Origin: Lytechinus variegatus | Taxonomy: Eukaryota; Echinodermata; Echinoidea; Temnopleuroida; Toxopneustidae | Reading direction: 5' to 3' | DNA length: 64,000 nucleotides | NCBI RefSeq assembly: GCF_018143015.1 | Contig: NC_054746.1 | Span: forward strand, 42,536,201 to 42,600,200 | Shown here: one piece after another, positions 11,183 through 22,000 of the stretch | Position numbering within the stretch: position 1 is the first letter of the stretch | Layout of the letters: each line of letters begins with the position of its first letter | The notes under the pieces: generated by a model | What the model was told of the DNA's origin: nothing | What the model saw: only the letters and a program-made list of their open reading frames with translations | Database searches by the model: none | Program-made: the position numbers and the translations under genes

Positions 11183-11541
11183 ATAATGGCTTCATTTATT
11201 TTATCTATTCTTAATCAAATGGCTTGATTTACATTATGGTGGATTTTAATGTAAATTTATTGAATATTTCAAGTCATGCTAAATCTGAGGAATTCGAAAT
11301 ATGACTCAACAACAGTTTCCAACCATGAATAATTAGCCTACACCCGTACACATATACAGGGGCTAGTCTGCAGGCACAGACCCTCATTGGAACATTGATC
11401 AACAAGTGTGCCTCCACGCAAAGACTAGCACATACAATACTTGCTGTTCCAATGCGAGAGAGCCTTCAGTACACAAGGCATGAGTAGGCTGCACAATCAG
11501 ACCCTTATTTCGAGTGAAGGGTTTGCCCAGCAGACTATACA

Positions 11542-11682
11542 GGGGCCGCGAAACGATTTTCAAAGGGGGGGGGGATGACCATGCAAAAAATCACAATCGT
11601 ATATGGTCATTTTTGCGTTTTTATACATGGTTTTGGAAAAATGTGGGGGGGGGAGGGCTGAAGTCCCCCCTTCCGCGGCCCG
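11542..11682. mobile_element. Small MITE-like element with GGGGCCGCG ends
   Basis: GGGGCCGCGAA at the left and TTCCGCGGCCCG at the right are inverted. Both sides carry a G-run or C-run inside the ends. The target duplication is unclear. Confidence 0.5.
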
Positions 11683-11810
11683 TGCAATATAGCTCTATGC
11701 ATATACTACAACAACCCTTATTGATAATTTGTTTACAACTAAATGCAGTTGAGTTACAGTATGAAAGTGGATTGATCTATTGACCACCTACCAATATTTC
11801 ATATTTCAAA

Positions 11811-11955
11811 CTAGACAGCTGGCAGCGCCGTCTGTTTCGAGGAGTTTTTAAACATTTTTTTTTTATTTCTCCTCTGTATTTGGTGCGATTTGGTGAGTGG
11901 AGCCAACGGAGTTCAGAGGAACAACCAACATAACAGAGACCGAAGCTTTTGGTCT
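11811..11955 (-). repeat. Partial reverse copy of the 431-bp unit
   Basis: CAGCTGGCAGCGCCGTCTG, GAGGAGTTTTTAAACAT and CAACATAACAGAGACCGAAG are the reverse complement of the two ends of the unit at 2,261-3,125. The middle is missing, so this is an internally deleted copy in the opposite orientation. Confidence 0.75.
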
Positions 11956-12049
11956 AATTTCAAACGACCATACTTTGCCAATTTTTTTAAAAACAAGTCC
12001 ACACCATTACTAATAATGCACAAAGCATTTCCATTTATTTGAAAGCAAG

Positions 12050-12125
12050 ATAAAAGAGCATTGTAGATTAAATGCCTTGCTCACGGGCATAGCTGCCGCG
12101 GCCGTGGATCGAACCCCGGACTTTG
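12050..12125 (-). mobile_element. tRNA-derived SINE fragment
   Basis: On the minus strand a B-box-like GGTTCGATCC lies at 12,115-12,106, preceded by GTCCGGG and followed by ACGGCCGCGGCAGCTATG and a body running to AAGGCATTTAATCTACAATG. Only the part from the B box to the body is present. Confidence 0.55.
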
Positions 12126-12129
12126 TCAT

Positions 12130-12410
12130 GTATAGACAGAAAAAACAAAATTATACAACCTGTATAAAATTTTATACAACCGCTGTTTACTATATGAACC
12201 TTACAACTGTTGTTTGAAAATTATACAACCCTCGGTTGTTCAAAATCTAAACAGCAGGTTGTATAAATTTTTTATACAAATTATGTTTAAAACTTGGTTT
12301 TATACAGCGGGTTGTAAAAAGATTTTTATGCAATACTGATTAAATTTTGTGCAACTGTATAAACTATGGTTGTATAAAAAAAACTGTTCAAAAATGGTTG
12401 TATAAAAGGA
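12130..12410. repeat. Degenerate TTATACAACC repeat cluster
   Basis: About ten spaced copies of TTATACAACC or GGTTGTATAA occur in both orientations, with spacing of roughly 20-40 bp. The same vocabulary (TTATACAGC) appears at 43,770-43,830, just right of the big array. The ORF at 12,347-12,703 with its K/R-rich run is a product of this repeat plus AGG/AAG triplets. Confidence 0.6.
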
Positions 12411-13123
12411 GGCAAAGAAGAAGGCAAAGGAGAAACTTTTATGCTTTCAGTTTCATTCAAGATATTTATTCTTGCATTTCACACCTGCACAGTAAAGTAT
12501 GCATGTTTTACATTACATACATAGGAGGCAATACTCCCAAAACTTTTTTTACAAGGTATCACTTAAAACACTATGTAACACTGTGGAAGACTCTGACATA
12601 CTATATCGGAACACGGACGAGTAGATTCAATCCTGCACAGGGAAAGGTAGAAAATTTTGAAATGTGTACAAAATATGAAGAAATGTCCATAACTTATCAT
12701 TGACGTATTTGCTGCCCTCTTGTTATCAATATATATTTTTAAAAAGCAGAAATTTTCTTATTACTTGTTTCAGTAACAGTAATTTATTTTATTCCCCCCC
12801 CCGCTTTTTTTACAAGAAAATCAGACACCTGTGTGCTTTCACAAATGCGAAAGATTAACATTATCCTAAAAAGATGGGGATCCTTGTAGTGATCTTAAGT
12901 ATGCAGAAAATCTCAATCCAGGCATTATATCTATGAAGTACTCTGATAACTAACTTGCAACAGTGAAGAATTCACATTTTTTCATATTTCAAATAGCTAT
13001 TTGATACATAAATTAATGAAAATTACATTGAATATTGGCATGATAACTTTAGACAAAAATGTCATTACAATTTCATGAAACATTGCAAATAACAAGACTC
13101 ATAAATATTACATCTATTTCAAC
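12411..13123. other. AT-rich region, nothing recognised
   Basis: I see no exon, RNA gene or element ends here apart from a short C-run near 12,795. Confidence 0.5.
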
Positions 13124-14453
13124 CTATTTCGATGCCTAAGACGGGGGGGGGGGGGGGGCTGATAGTCTGATACAGCCCCTCTTATGATCTCGATCGCAAC
13201 AAAACTTGGTACAAGTGTTACCCGTCGCATAATCTACAAAACTACAAGATCATTTTCTGCGAACAAGCTCATTGCTAATTAATTATGCTAATTTATGCAT
13301 AGAATCAAAATTTTGCTTTAACTAACTAAATAATGCCCCTAAAATGCAAATTTGGGGTACACAGACACTTTATATGAATCTGATCAAATGTACAAAAAAA
13401 AATTCAAAATCACATTTAATTTTTTTTATGTATTTTATTGTTTTCTAAATTTCTTATGTATTTCTCAATTTTTTATTGTTTTTCAATGGAAATTGTCGGG
13501 GACTTATTTGGACCATAAATAAGATGGAATTAATAAATTTCAATCAGTAAAAGGAAAAATAATGATACATTTGCCTAAAAACTCTATTTGCATTGGATTT
13601 GTACACAAATTCATATTTTTGTTAAATTTTGGGTCTGCAAGCACTTACGAAATGCGTTATTTCGGAACCGCGTATCCGGGGGTCGGAAATTTGGTCTCAA
13701 AAGTTGCGCGAGACTTGAATGTAAAGAGTCGGTGAGCGACGCGGTCAAAAAATTTTACACGGCAGCTTTATTACGAAAAAAATGTCGAGGGGGGGGACCG
13801 ATTCAGCTCCCCTCAAAATTTTTTGACCATGTCGCTCACTAACTTTTTACTTTCAAGTCTGGCGCAACTCTTGACTGACCCCGGGTACGCCGTTCCGAAA
13901 TTACGCAACATTTCGTAAGTGCATGCAGACCCAAAATTAATCAAAAACGTGAATTTGTGTACAAATCCAATGCAAATAGTGTTTTTAGCCAAAATTCATA
14001 AATGTATCAATATTTTTCCTTTTACTGCTTAAAACCTATTAATTTTATCTTTTTTATGGTCAAAAGTCTCCGACAATTTCCATTGAAAAAAAGTAGATAA
14101 ACAAAGAAAAACAAAAGAAATTTAGAAAACAATAGAACACATAAGAAAATAAATGTGATGTTGAAATTTTTTTAAAATAAATTTGATCAGATGCCTATCT
14201 AGAGTATGTGAAACAAAAATTAGCAATTCAGGGGCATTATTTTTTTAATTAGAGCAATCTATGATTTTACGCATAAATTAGCATAATTAATGAGACATGC
14301 AATTTTTTGCAGAATTTGATGTAAAAGTTTTGTGATAATGCCATGGGTAACACGTGTGCCAATTTTCGTCTCGATCGCCCCATCCACGGCGAAGATCGTA
14401 GGGGGGGGGGCTGAATTAGCCCCCCCTCCCCGTCTTCTTAGGCGTCGAAATAG
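13124..14453. mobile_element. Giant foldback element, about 1.33 kb
   Basis: The arms run nearly the whole length. The outer ends are CTATTTCGATGCCTAAG on the left and CTTAGGCGTCGAAATAG on the right. Both are followed inward by a G- or C-run, then by a GATCTCGATCG-like word. The centre is near 13,780, where GAGTCGGTGAGCGACGCGGTC faces GACCATGTCGCTCACTAAC. Intermediate words such as TTACGAAATGCGTTATTTCG and CGAAATTACGCAACATTTCG also pair. Arm divergence is moderate, so it is old. It has no transposase. Confidence 0.8.
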
Positions 14454-14661
14454 CCCAGTCTATTTAGGGTGTAGCCACTGAATACTATGTGAGCAAAGCA
14501 AATATGAAATATATGTCCTATTACAGACCCAAGCTCAGCATTACTGCAGGCCAAAGTGAAATAAGTGTGCAATGGATGAAAAATTAGAGGGTGGTATCCA
14601 ATTATGGTACAAAAGATCCTTCGGTTTTAATGCATTGAGCAAATGTTCAGTTGCTGAATAT

Positions 14662-15244
14662 TTAAAGGACAAGTCCACCCCAACAAAAACTTGATTTGAA
14701 TAAAAAAAGAAAAATTCAAAAAGCATAACACTGAAAATTTCAACAAAATCTGATGTAAAATAAGAAAGTTATGGCATTTTAAAGTTTCAACAAAATAGTT
14801 ATATGAACGAGCTAGTTGCATCCAAATGAGAGTTGATGACATCACTCACTATTTCTTTTGTATTTTATTATATGAAATATTTCATTTTCTCATCATTGTC
14901 ATGTGAAATGAAGTTTCATTCCTCCCTGAACACGTGGAATTCCATTATTTTAACATTTTGTGCTTCAGGCCAGGAGGTCCTAATTGCCAAATTCGTAAAA
15001 ATTGACATATTGTATAATTCAAACAATAAAAACAAAAGAAATAGTGAGTGACATCATCGACTCTCTCATTTGGATTTTACTGGCTCGTTCATATAACTAT
15101 TTTGTTGAAAATAAGCGATACTTTGAAGTGTCATAATTTTCTTATTTTACATCTGATTTTGATGAAATTTTCAGCATTGTGCTTGTCTGATTTTTCTTTA
15201 TTGATTCAAATCAACATTTTTCTGAGGTGGACTTGACCTTTAAA
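14662..15244. mobile_element. Foldback MITE, copy 2
   Basis: The ends are TTTAAAGGACAAGTCCACC and GGTGGACTTGACCTTTAAA. This is the same family as 306-908, and the arms pair through CATCACTCACTATTTCTTTT and its complement. The ORFs at 14,627-15,236 are arm translations. Confidence 0.8.
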
Positions 15245-15610
15245 TAAATTCAACGATGGAACATTATAATTAGCATTGAGAAAGTATCGAAATGAGTCAA
15301 ATTTATCCTGGCACAACAAGTTGGAATAAAGATTGTCATCTAAATGTTTCAGACATGCCTTAGAAGATTCTTTCTTGTATTTGCATGAAATCTGGAAAGA
15401 TGATGTGTACTGGACTTAAAGTTCTTACAACAAAGATAACAAGAACTGTTCTTCTGCACCAAAAGGTGAAATTATTCAAACAACTCTTTAAATTAGCCAA
15501 CCGTCATAAAAAATGCCATTTGACCTAAAAATATTTACATGTGATCAATAGAATAACAAACGAGCACTCCTCTTAACCCCAACTAGACCAGGCTTTTTTG
15601 GCTGCTCTGT
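15245..15610. other. Region without a recognised feature
   Basis: No exon, RNA or element ends could be supported. Confidence 0.5.
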
Positions 15611-16159
15611 GGGGGGGGGGTGCCCCGGGAGCCACTTACATTGACGAGTGGATACCATGCGCGACCTAAAAAACAGGTAAAAAGGATGTCTTTTTAACGA
15701 CATGGCACGTTGCGTACGTAACGTGATAATGGTGTAAAAAACACAAATATAATGAAAAAAGGGTATCTATTTCGCTAGGAAAATCACGTGTTTAGGGTCA
15801 AATTTGCGGGGACGATAAAACAAAATAAAAATGTTTCATAAAGGATGTCCTTTTTGCCCTAACACTTAGTGTTTAGAGTCCGATTTGCCGTAGAGTAGAA
15901 GATGGGGTCGTACCAAAGCAACTAAGGTAAAGCAGACAACCGAAGGACACGTAACAATAAAACATTCCTGTACTTGTTTAGGGGTTCATTTCAGGGAATA
16001 TTTGCCAAGAGTATCGTTTTGTTTGCAATAGTTGTTAAGGGTAGGGTTTCACTTGTTAAGGGGTGCATGTTCCGAATATGGAAATTACGTGTTTAGGGTG
16101 CTTTTCGAGACCCCATGGTCGCGCATGGTATCCACTCGTGAATGGAAGTGCCCCCCCCC
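15611..16159 (-). mobile_element. G-tipped non-autonomous transposon, copy 3 (inverted)
   Basis: This is the 5,790 family in reverse: CGAGTGGATACCATGCGCGA near the left, GTCGCGCATGGTATCCACTC near the right, and the interior CCCTAAACACG words read on the minus strand. No clear 8-bp target duplication remains, because the left tip has been altered. Confidence 0.75.
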
Positions 16160-16259
16160 TGCCGATCACGCGAGCAATTTGCACGCTGGTAGTGTGCGAT
16201 GTAATCTACAAGGCTGTATGGTAAAATTTTCCAAATAATGATATTATTTTATATGAATT

Positions 16260-16800
16260 AATTTATGGGTAAATCATATTTTTTTGCTCTAATTCACTTC
16301 ATACCATAAAGCTCCCAGAATGCTAATTTTTGGTAAAAATATTCTTTGTAGCATTCTTAACAATCGCAATTGAAAAAAACTTCAGTTTGGAAATCAATTT
16401 CTTATGTATTTTATTGTTTTAGGAATTTCTTTGTTTTTCAACCTTTTTTTCACCAGATTTATATTATAGCACAGCCTGTTTGAAGCATATAATTATGCTA
16501 AAATCAATTGACTTCTGCTGTTTAAAGTAAAAATCATAGCTTTATGAATAAGATGAGAAAACTCAATTTGCATTGACTTTGTGGACGAAATCACGTTTTG
16601 GAACAATTTTTGGTCAGACATGAACTTACGAAATGTTGCATAATTTCGGGACAACGTACCTGGGCATCGTAAATTTGGTCTCAAAAGATGCGCGAGACTT
16701 AGTATAAACTCTGAGAGTGGCAGGGTCAACAAATCTCCCGCAGAGGAATGATCGCAGATAATGTTGGGGGAAGGTTGTTTTAAACCCCCCCCGGCCTGTT
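16260..16800. mobile_element. Diverged single arm related to the giant foldback
   Basis: Words such as TTGGTCTCAAAAGATGCGCG, ACTTACGAAATGTTGCATAA and TTTGCATTGACTTTGT parallel one arm of the element at 13,124-14,453. The opposite arm is absent, and the segment ends in a CCCCCCCC run. Confidence 0.55.
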
Positions 16801-16917
16801 TAGGGTTAAGAAGGGGAAGTAGGTGTTAATTAGCACCTTTTTCATATACTTGCTCACAAAACCTAAAATACTGTATGTAAATGTCAATGAAAGGCTGCCA
16901 ATATAAGGTTTAAAGGC

Positions 16918-17347
16918 AAGGTTCATCCTGACATTGCATGTTAGTTGGTGAAAATCCACCAAGAATAAGAGTTATGAAGTTTTAAATTTGTGACTTCACA
17001 TGCGAGCAGCTCCCCATATTTTATGTGATATCAATTCTATACAAGTGCCTTTTCTAGGGAAATTGGAAAATGATTTTACCTGTGGATTCAATGTTATCAG
17101 AAACATTATTTCATACAAGCTTCTGATAAAAACCCATTTAATTATCATGAAAACCATTAAAAAATGGCAATTTATGGAATTTATATTACATGATTGACAT
17201 ATTGGGAGCTGCTCGCATGTCATGTCACAAATTTAAAACTTTGAAGCCTCATAACTCTGTTATTCTTTGATATTCGGCAATCTTTAATTTATTAATTTCT
17301 CTCATGGTTCTCCTTAAAACCAACTTGATGTCAGGGTGAAATTAGGT
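16918..17347. mobile_element. Foldback MITE, second family
   Basis: The arms pair as TTCATCCTGACATTGCATG with ACTTGATGTCAGGGTGAAAT. Inside, TTGTGACTTCACATGCGAGC and AGCAGCTCCC pair with GGGAGCTGCTCGCATGTCAT and GTCACAA. It has no coding capacity. Confidence 0.75.
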
Positions 17348-17807
17348 CCAAGGGTGCCACTGTGCAATCACTCCCAGGTATGGAACGCGCCATTGTCAAT
17401 TCCTGTTCATCTTCTTTTCTTCATGCTCCTTCCTAAATAAGCAAAACAAAGAATCGAAGGGGGTAGAAGACCAATCACACAGACATCTAGTTGGATAATC
17501 TGTATTATACCTTACATACTAAGAGCAGGGTTGGTAATACAGGAGTGGGAAATACATGATATTTCGAAAATCATAATGACAAGGGTTCACAAAACATCCA
17601 GTTACATCATTCTACCAAAAAAAAAGAAATATCCAATACAATGACACTTTGGCTATATCACTGAAATTAAAGATCTAAATTGTTCTATTCTTTTTGGGCC
17701 ATCATGTATAATGAAATGGGCAAGTGAATCTGGTCAACTTACGATTTTCAGCATGGGAAATCATGCGGCTCAGATTTTTTAATTGTGGTATTGTTAGCCA
17801 ATATCTT

Positions 17808-18377
17808 CAAAGGGATGGTCAAAAGCTGAAAATATTCATGTCTTAAATACATAGAGTAGAATTCACTGAACAAAATGCCGAAAATTTCATCAAAATCGGA
17901 TAACAAATAATAAAGTTATTGAAGTTTAGCAATATTTTGTGAAAACAGTCGTCATGAATATTCATTAGGTGGGCTGATGATGTCACATCTCCACTTTCTG
18001 TTTTCTTATGTTATTAGATAAAACCATATTTTTTCATTACTTCATACTTGTGTGAATAATACAATGTATGTCTCCTTTATAATGAAATAAGTTGCAGCAA
18101 TCAATATCTAATGCACTAAATGAAATGTCAATCCAATTTTTCTAGTTCTTGGAGGAAAAAAATTGAATAAACCTATTTTCATACAATAAAATACAAAAGA
18201 ACAAGTGGATATGTGACGTCATTAGCCCACTTAATGAATATTCATGACGACTATTTTCACAAAATATTGCTAAACTTTAAAATTCAATAACTTTGTTATC
18301 CAATTTGATGAAATTTTTGGCAGTTGGCTCAGTGAATTCTACTCTATAAATATTTTCAGCCCGGACCATCCCTTTAA
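17808..18377. mobile_element. Foldback MITE, third family
   Basis: The ends are AAAGGGATGGTC (left) and GACCATCCCTTT (right). Inner blocks GAATTCACTGA and TCAGTGAATTC, and GTCGTCATGAATATTCATTA with its complement, also pair. Confidence 0.8.
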
Positions 18378-18972
18378 GAAGGACTTCTATTGCTCCCCCC
18401 CACAAAATAAATAACATGAATCAGCGTTGATCTCATTACATTATTGAGGTAAAACCATAGGAGGTATTTTTCTGAGTTTAGAGAACTGCATTTAAGGAGA
18501 TTTCAAGTCTTCGCAAGATGTGCAGTTTTGCATCTAGACATCCAACAACCATGACATACATGCAGAATAGGTATTGACTAAGTCATTGTGTGAACTTATT
18601 CCATTGTTATGATTTGCGCTACAGAATTGAGATACTTAATTTAGTATCAGGATTATTAGATAGAACAAATACAGTCAGATAGCTGCCCTGAACAGATTTC
18701 AATGTTGGGGTCAAAATTTTACTTGCCCACATTAAATTTTTTTTTTTTTACCTTTTTGGGTAAGCAACTTAAGCACTTTGATATTTTCACTTGCCTTGGT
18801 CAAGTGAGCATGCGCTACAGTCAAACCTAAGTGCTCTCAAAGATTGCCAACAGTAACGTTCTAATATTGTTCAGGAAAATCAGAGCTTTAACCTAAATTG
18901 GCCAAAAAATAAATAAATGTATAAATAAATAAATAAAAACTTTGAAAAAGTAAGATGATAATCAATACTTAC
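18378..18972. other. Region without a recognised gene
   Basis: Apart from an A-rich AAATAAATAAA run near 18,905-18,937, I see nothing that can be supported. Confidence 0.45.
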
Positions 18973-19097
18973 TAATTGGAGATTGATGAAAGATTCAAGA
19001 CTTTGAAGTACGGCACATTTAATTTGCCTCATTCCCCTTTCGTTCTGCCGATCAAAATCCCAGGAAGTACTGAAAGCCAAATTTCTTCATTGTTGAC
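18973..19097 (-). other. Candidate exon with strong splice borders and conflicting frames
   Basis: On the minus strand a TATACAG acceptor (exon from 19,097) and a TTA/GTAAGT donor (exon ends 18,973) enclose 125 bp. No single frame is open from acceptor to donor. Joined in phase to the exon at 20,830-20,983, it would add Ser-Gln-Gln and stop at 19,089-19,087. A different frame (LAFSTSWDFDRQNERGMRQI and onward) is open from about 19,087 to the donor. It may be a last or alternative exon of the minus-strand gene, a 5' leader exon of another transcript, or chance. Confidence 0.35.
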
Positions 19098-22000
19098 CTG
19101 TATAAATGAAAATACGGTTTGAGCAAAGTGACCGGTGAAGGAAGGGAAAACAAAATAAGAATGGGAGCAAAGAAAATAGGAAAGAAAGATGAAGGTGAGG
19201 AGATATCAGCATTTTCAAACTAAATGTGTTTGCCTGCAAGTGAGATTCAATCTTACAAGTGGAATGGGTACAAGTATATAATTGAGATATTATAAGGATT
19301 GAAGGTAATAAAGGGATTCACCATGGTGATTTCAGCCAAAATGTGTATCACCCATTAATATACAACAAAATCATTTTATATTCAAAAGGCTTGTTGACCC
19401 CTGCCTGTGACCTTGGAACTGGAGGTGACCTTCAAATCTCTGAAGAACATCATCTCTCTTAGATTGGTAACAATTTATGAGTGATGATAGAAATTTAAAC
19501 AAACCAAAATCCTAACAATGAGCTCCAAAAGTTCTTCAACCCCTGCTGTAACATTTGACCTGGAGGTGACCTTCAACCCCCCCCCCCACTCCCCCGGGGA
19601 CATCTACCATCCAAGTTTGGTAAAAAAATGGGCATACACTGTACATGGATCAAACGTTATGAGCTGTAATACAAAACTTGCCCTAATAGGCTTAACTTTG
19701 ACCCATGCTCATCATCAGCCTGACCCATGAGGTGACCCTCATGTTTGGTAAAATTGAAATAAATTTGCATATAACCATGCTTCTCTCCAAGTTTGATTAA
19801 AAGCCTTGAGTACAAAGTTATTCAAGTTTTGTCAGTGTTCCCATTTGAAATTCCTGCAATGCATTACTGCTACACAATCCGGGGGGGGGGGGGGGGGCAC
19901 TCGACCCAAAAATTGGTGGGGGTGTGCCGCGGGCGAGACAAAAAACGGGGGCCTTGGAGTGGGCTAATTGTAAAAAGGAGGGTCCTTGGAACGGGCTTCA
20001 GAACTACAAATGTTTGTGAAATCGGGGGTCCTTGGAACGAGTCGCCTGCATGTGAGTGCCTTCATGCACCCCTATGGAACGGGCATACGTACATGCAGCT
20101 AGACCGGCAGCATGGGCGGCGGGTGCGCTAGCACAGAGGCAATGGTCAGACAGCGTTCATTGCAGCGGCTGCTTTTTCAAAATTACGACTCATTGTTACA
20201 GATCGATCGGAACGGCATAACAGAAAATATGCGAAGCTTTGGAGCGGATTCCTTTTTCACGAGAAGAAAATAATATGCCTTGGAGTGGCTTTCTTTGTTC
20301 TTTTTCTTAATAGGCTAAAAATGCTATGCCTTGGAACGGAAATTTGAGTGTAAAAATGGGGGTCCCCTCCGCTGCACATACCCACTATGCATTATATACT
20401 GAGTGCCCCCCCCCCCCTACACAATAATGCAATGATGGTGAATAATGCTGATAATGCTGTGCGCAGTGTTCAGCTGGTATTATGTTGAGAGTCAATTATC
20501 TCTCTTAATGGCTTGTGCAACACGATAGTAAAAAAAAGGGTCTGTGTTACTTCCTCTTCAGAAATCATTACTCTGAATTGGTGTATGTTACTGTAGAACA
20601 TCACTTGCTTGTTTCGATGAGGTCCATTAACTATACTAATTATGTTGGACAGGATTCGGTGTACATAAAACACTGATTTCACTTTAAATTGTAAGCATTG
20701 TTATTCTTACACACCTGGAGAGGAAATATCCTCTTTTGCAGTTTAAATGCTAATTGATGCAGCTTTGTAAAAGTCTTCGCACTGCTACTGTAAGTTTGAA
20801 TTGAGTATAACTATAAGACTAAAACTTACTCTGCGTCATTTTCTGGTCCACTCCAGCCCCTAGGATCTTTCTATACCCTGGATTAATCTCCGCAAATTCC
20901 AAAGTCTGCCTGGACAACTTTGGCCACATTGTGAAAAGGGCACCAGGAGCTGCATCAATTGTTAAATCAAAGTCTTGATCAATCTGAAAATGAAATAAGT
21001 ATTTATATATAAGCTGTATAACACATAATACAATTACCAGCAATACCATGTTTTCATACATTACCGGTACATTGTAATTAAAGTCATGCTAAATATTGCT
21101 CATTAAATAAACAAATAAAACTTATCAATGTTTGTAACAAAAACCCTAGGTCACATGCACACACTGCACAAATCAAGTAAAGTCTAGTGAGCTTTGACAT
21201 TGACCTTTCTAACTAACCATTTATCACATTTTTAAAAATATTGATCACTATTGGAGTAATTAACCACTGGAGGAAAATACTTAGTATTTGCAAAATGAGG
21301 GGGGGGGGGAGTTAGGTGGGGAAATTAATATCCCCCCGCCAGAGATTGACATTCATGGGAAGAAGACATAACTTAATCTTTCCAATCGGATTTCAGAACA
21401 ACTTTTCCACTAATCATAGAATTATGACAACTAAGATGCAACTGAATTTTTAACACTGAGGCAGAGTAAGTGATCCTATGATCTTGCACTATATTCTCAA
21501 GCAAGAAAGAGAATAATTTTGGAAATTCATAACCAAAAATGCTTCGTTCAACTTCGAACAATTAAATTAATTTTTTTTTCATAATGCGAATCCACTGCAC
21601 TAAGTAATCAAGTTATTTTACCATTCCCAAAAGCTGTAGATATTTGTCAAGAATTTCTGCTGTGCTTGGTCGCGGGTTTCCTCTAGTCAACTCATATCTC
21701 GGTACCGAGATCCAGTAGGTGTCTTCGTGCTCATCTTCTGCAACATTTAACTGTGATAAACATGAATCAAAGATCAAGAATAGTAACATTAATTATTACA
21801 CAAGTTATCTGACTATTCTATAGAGAACTGATGGAATAAGTGGATAAATTGTAGAAATTCTCAATAAAAAATTCCCTTGTGCACAGTGGGGAATTTACAT
21901 GAAGTCAACCTAAATGTAATTCCTGTATCTCAGATTCAAAATTAGTTTCTGATCATTCACAAACTGTACATACATCTGCAATTACAATGTAACATTTAGA

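Noticed and set aside
12347..12703. ORF with an RRQRRRQRR stretch
   Set aside because: The basic run comes from AGG/AAG/CAA triplets beside the TTATACAACC repeats. There are no other coding signs.
20470..20682. Minus-strand ORF of 70 codons near the third exon of the unidentified gene
   Set aside because: Its possible acceptors give an immediate stop in the frame needed, and it has no recognisable motif.
20715..20787. Candidate exon between ACTTACAG and CAG/GTGTGT on the minus strand
   Set aside because: The intron to the previous exon would be only 42 bp and the phase leads to a stop.
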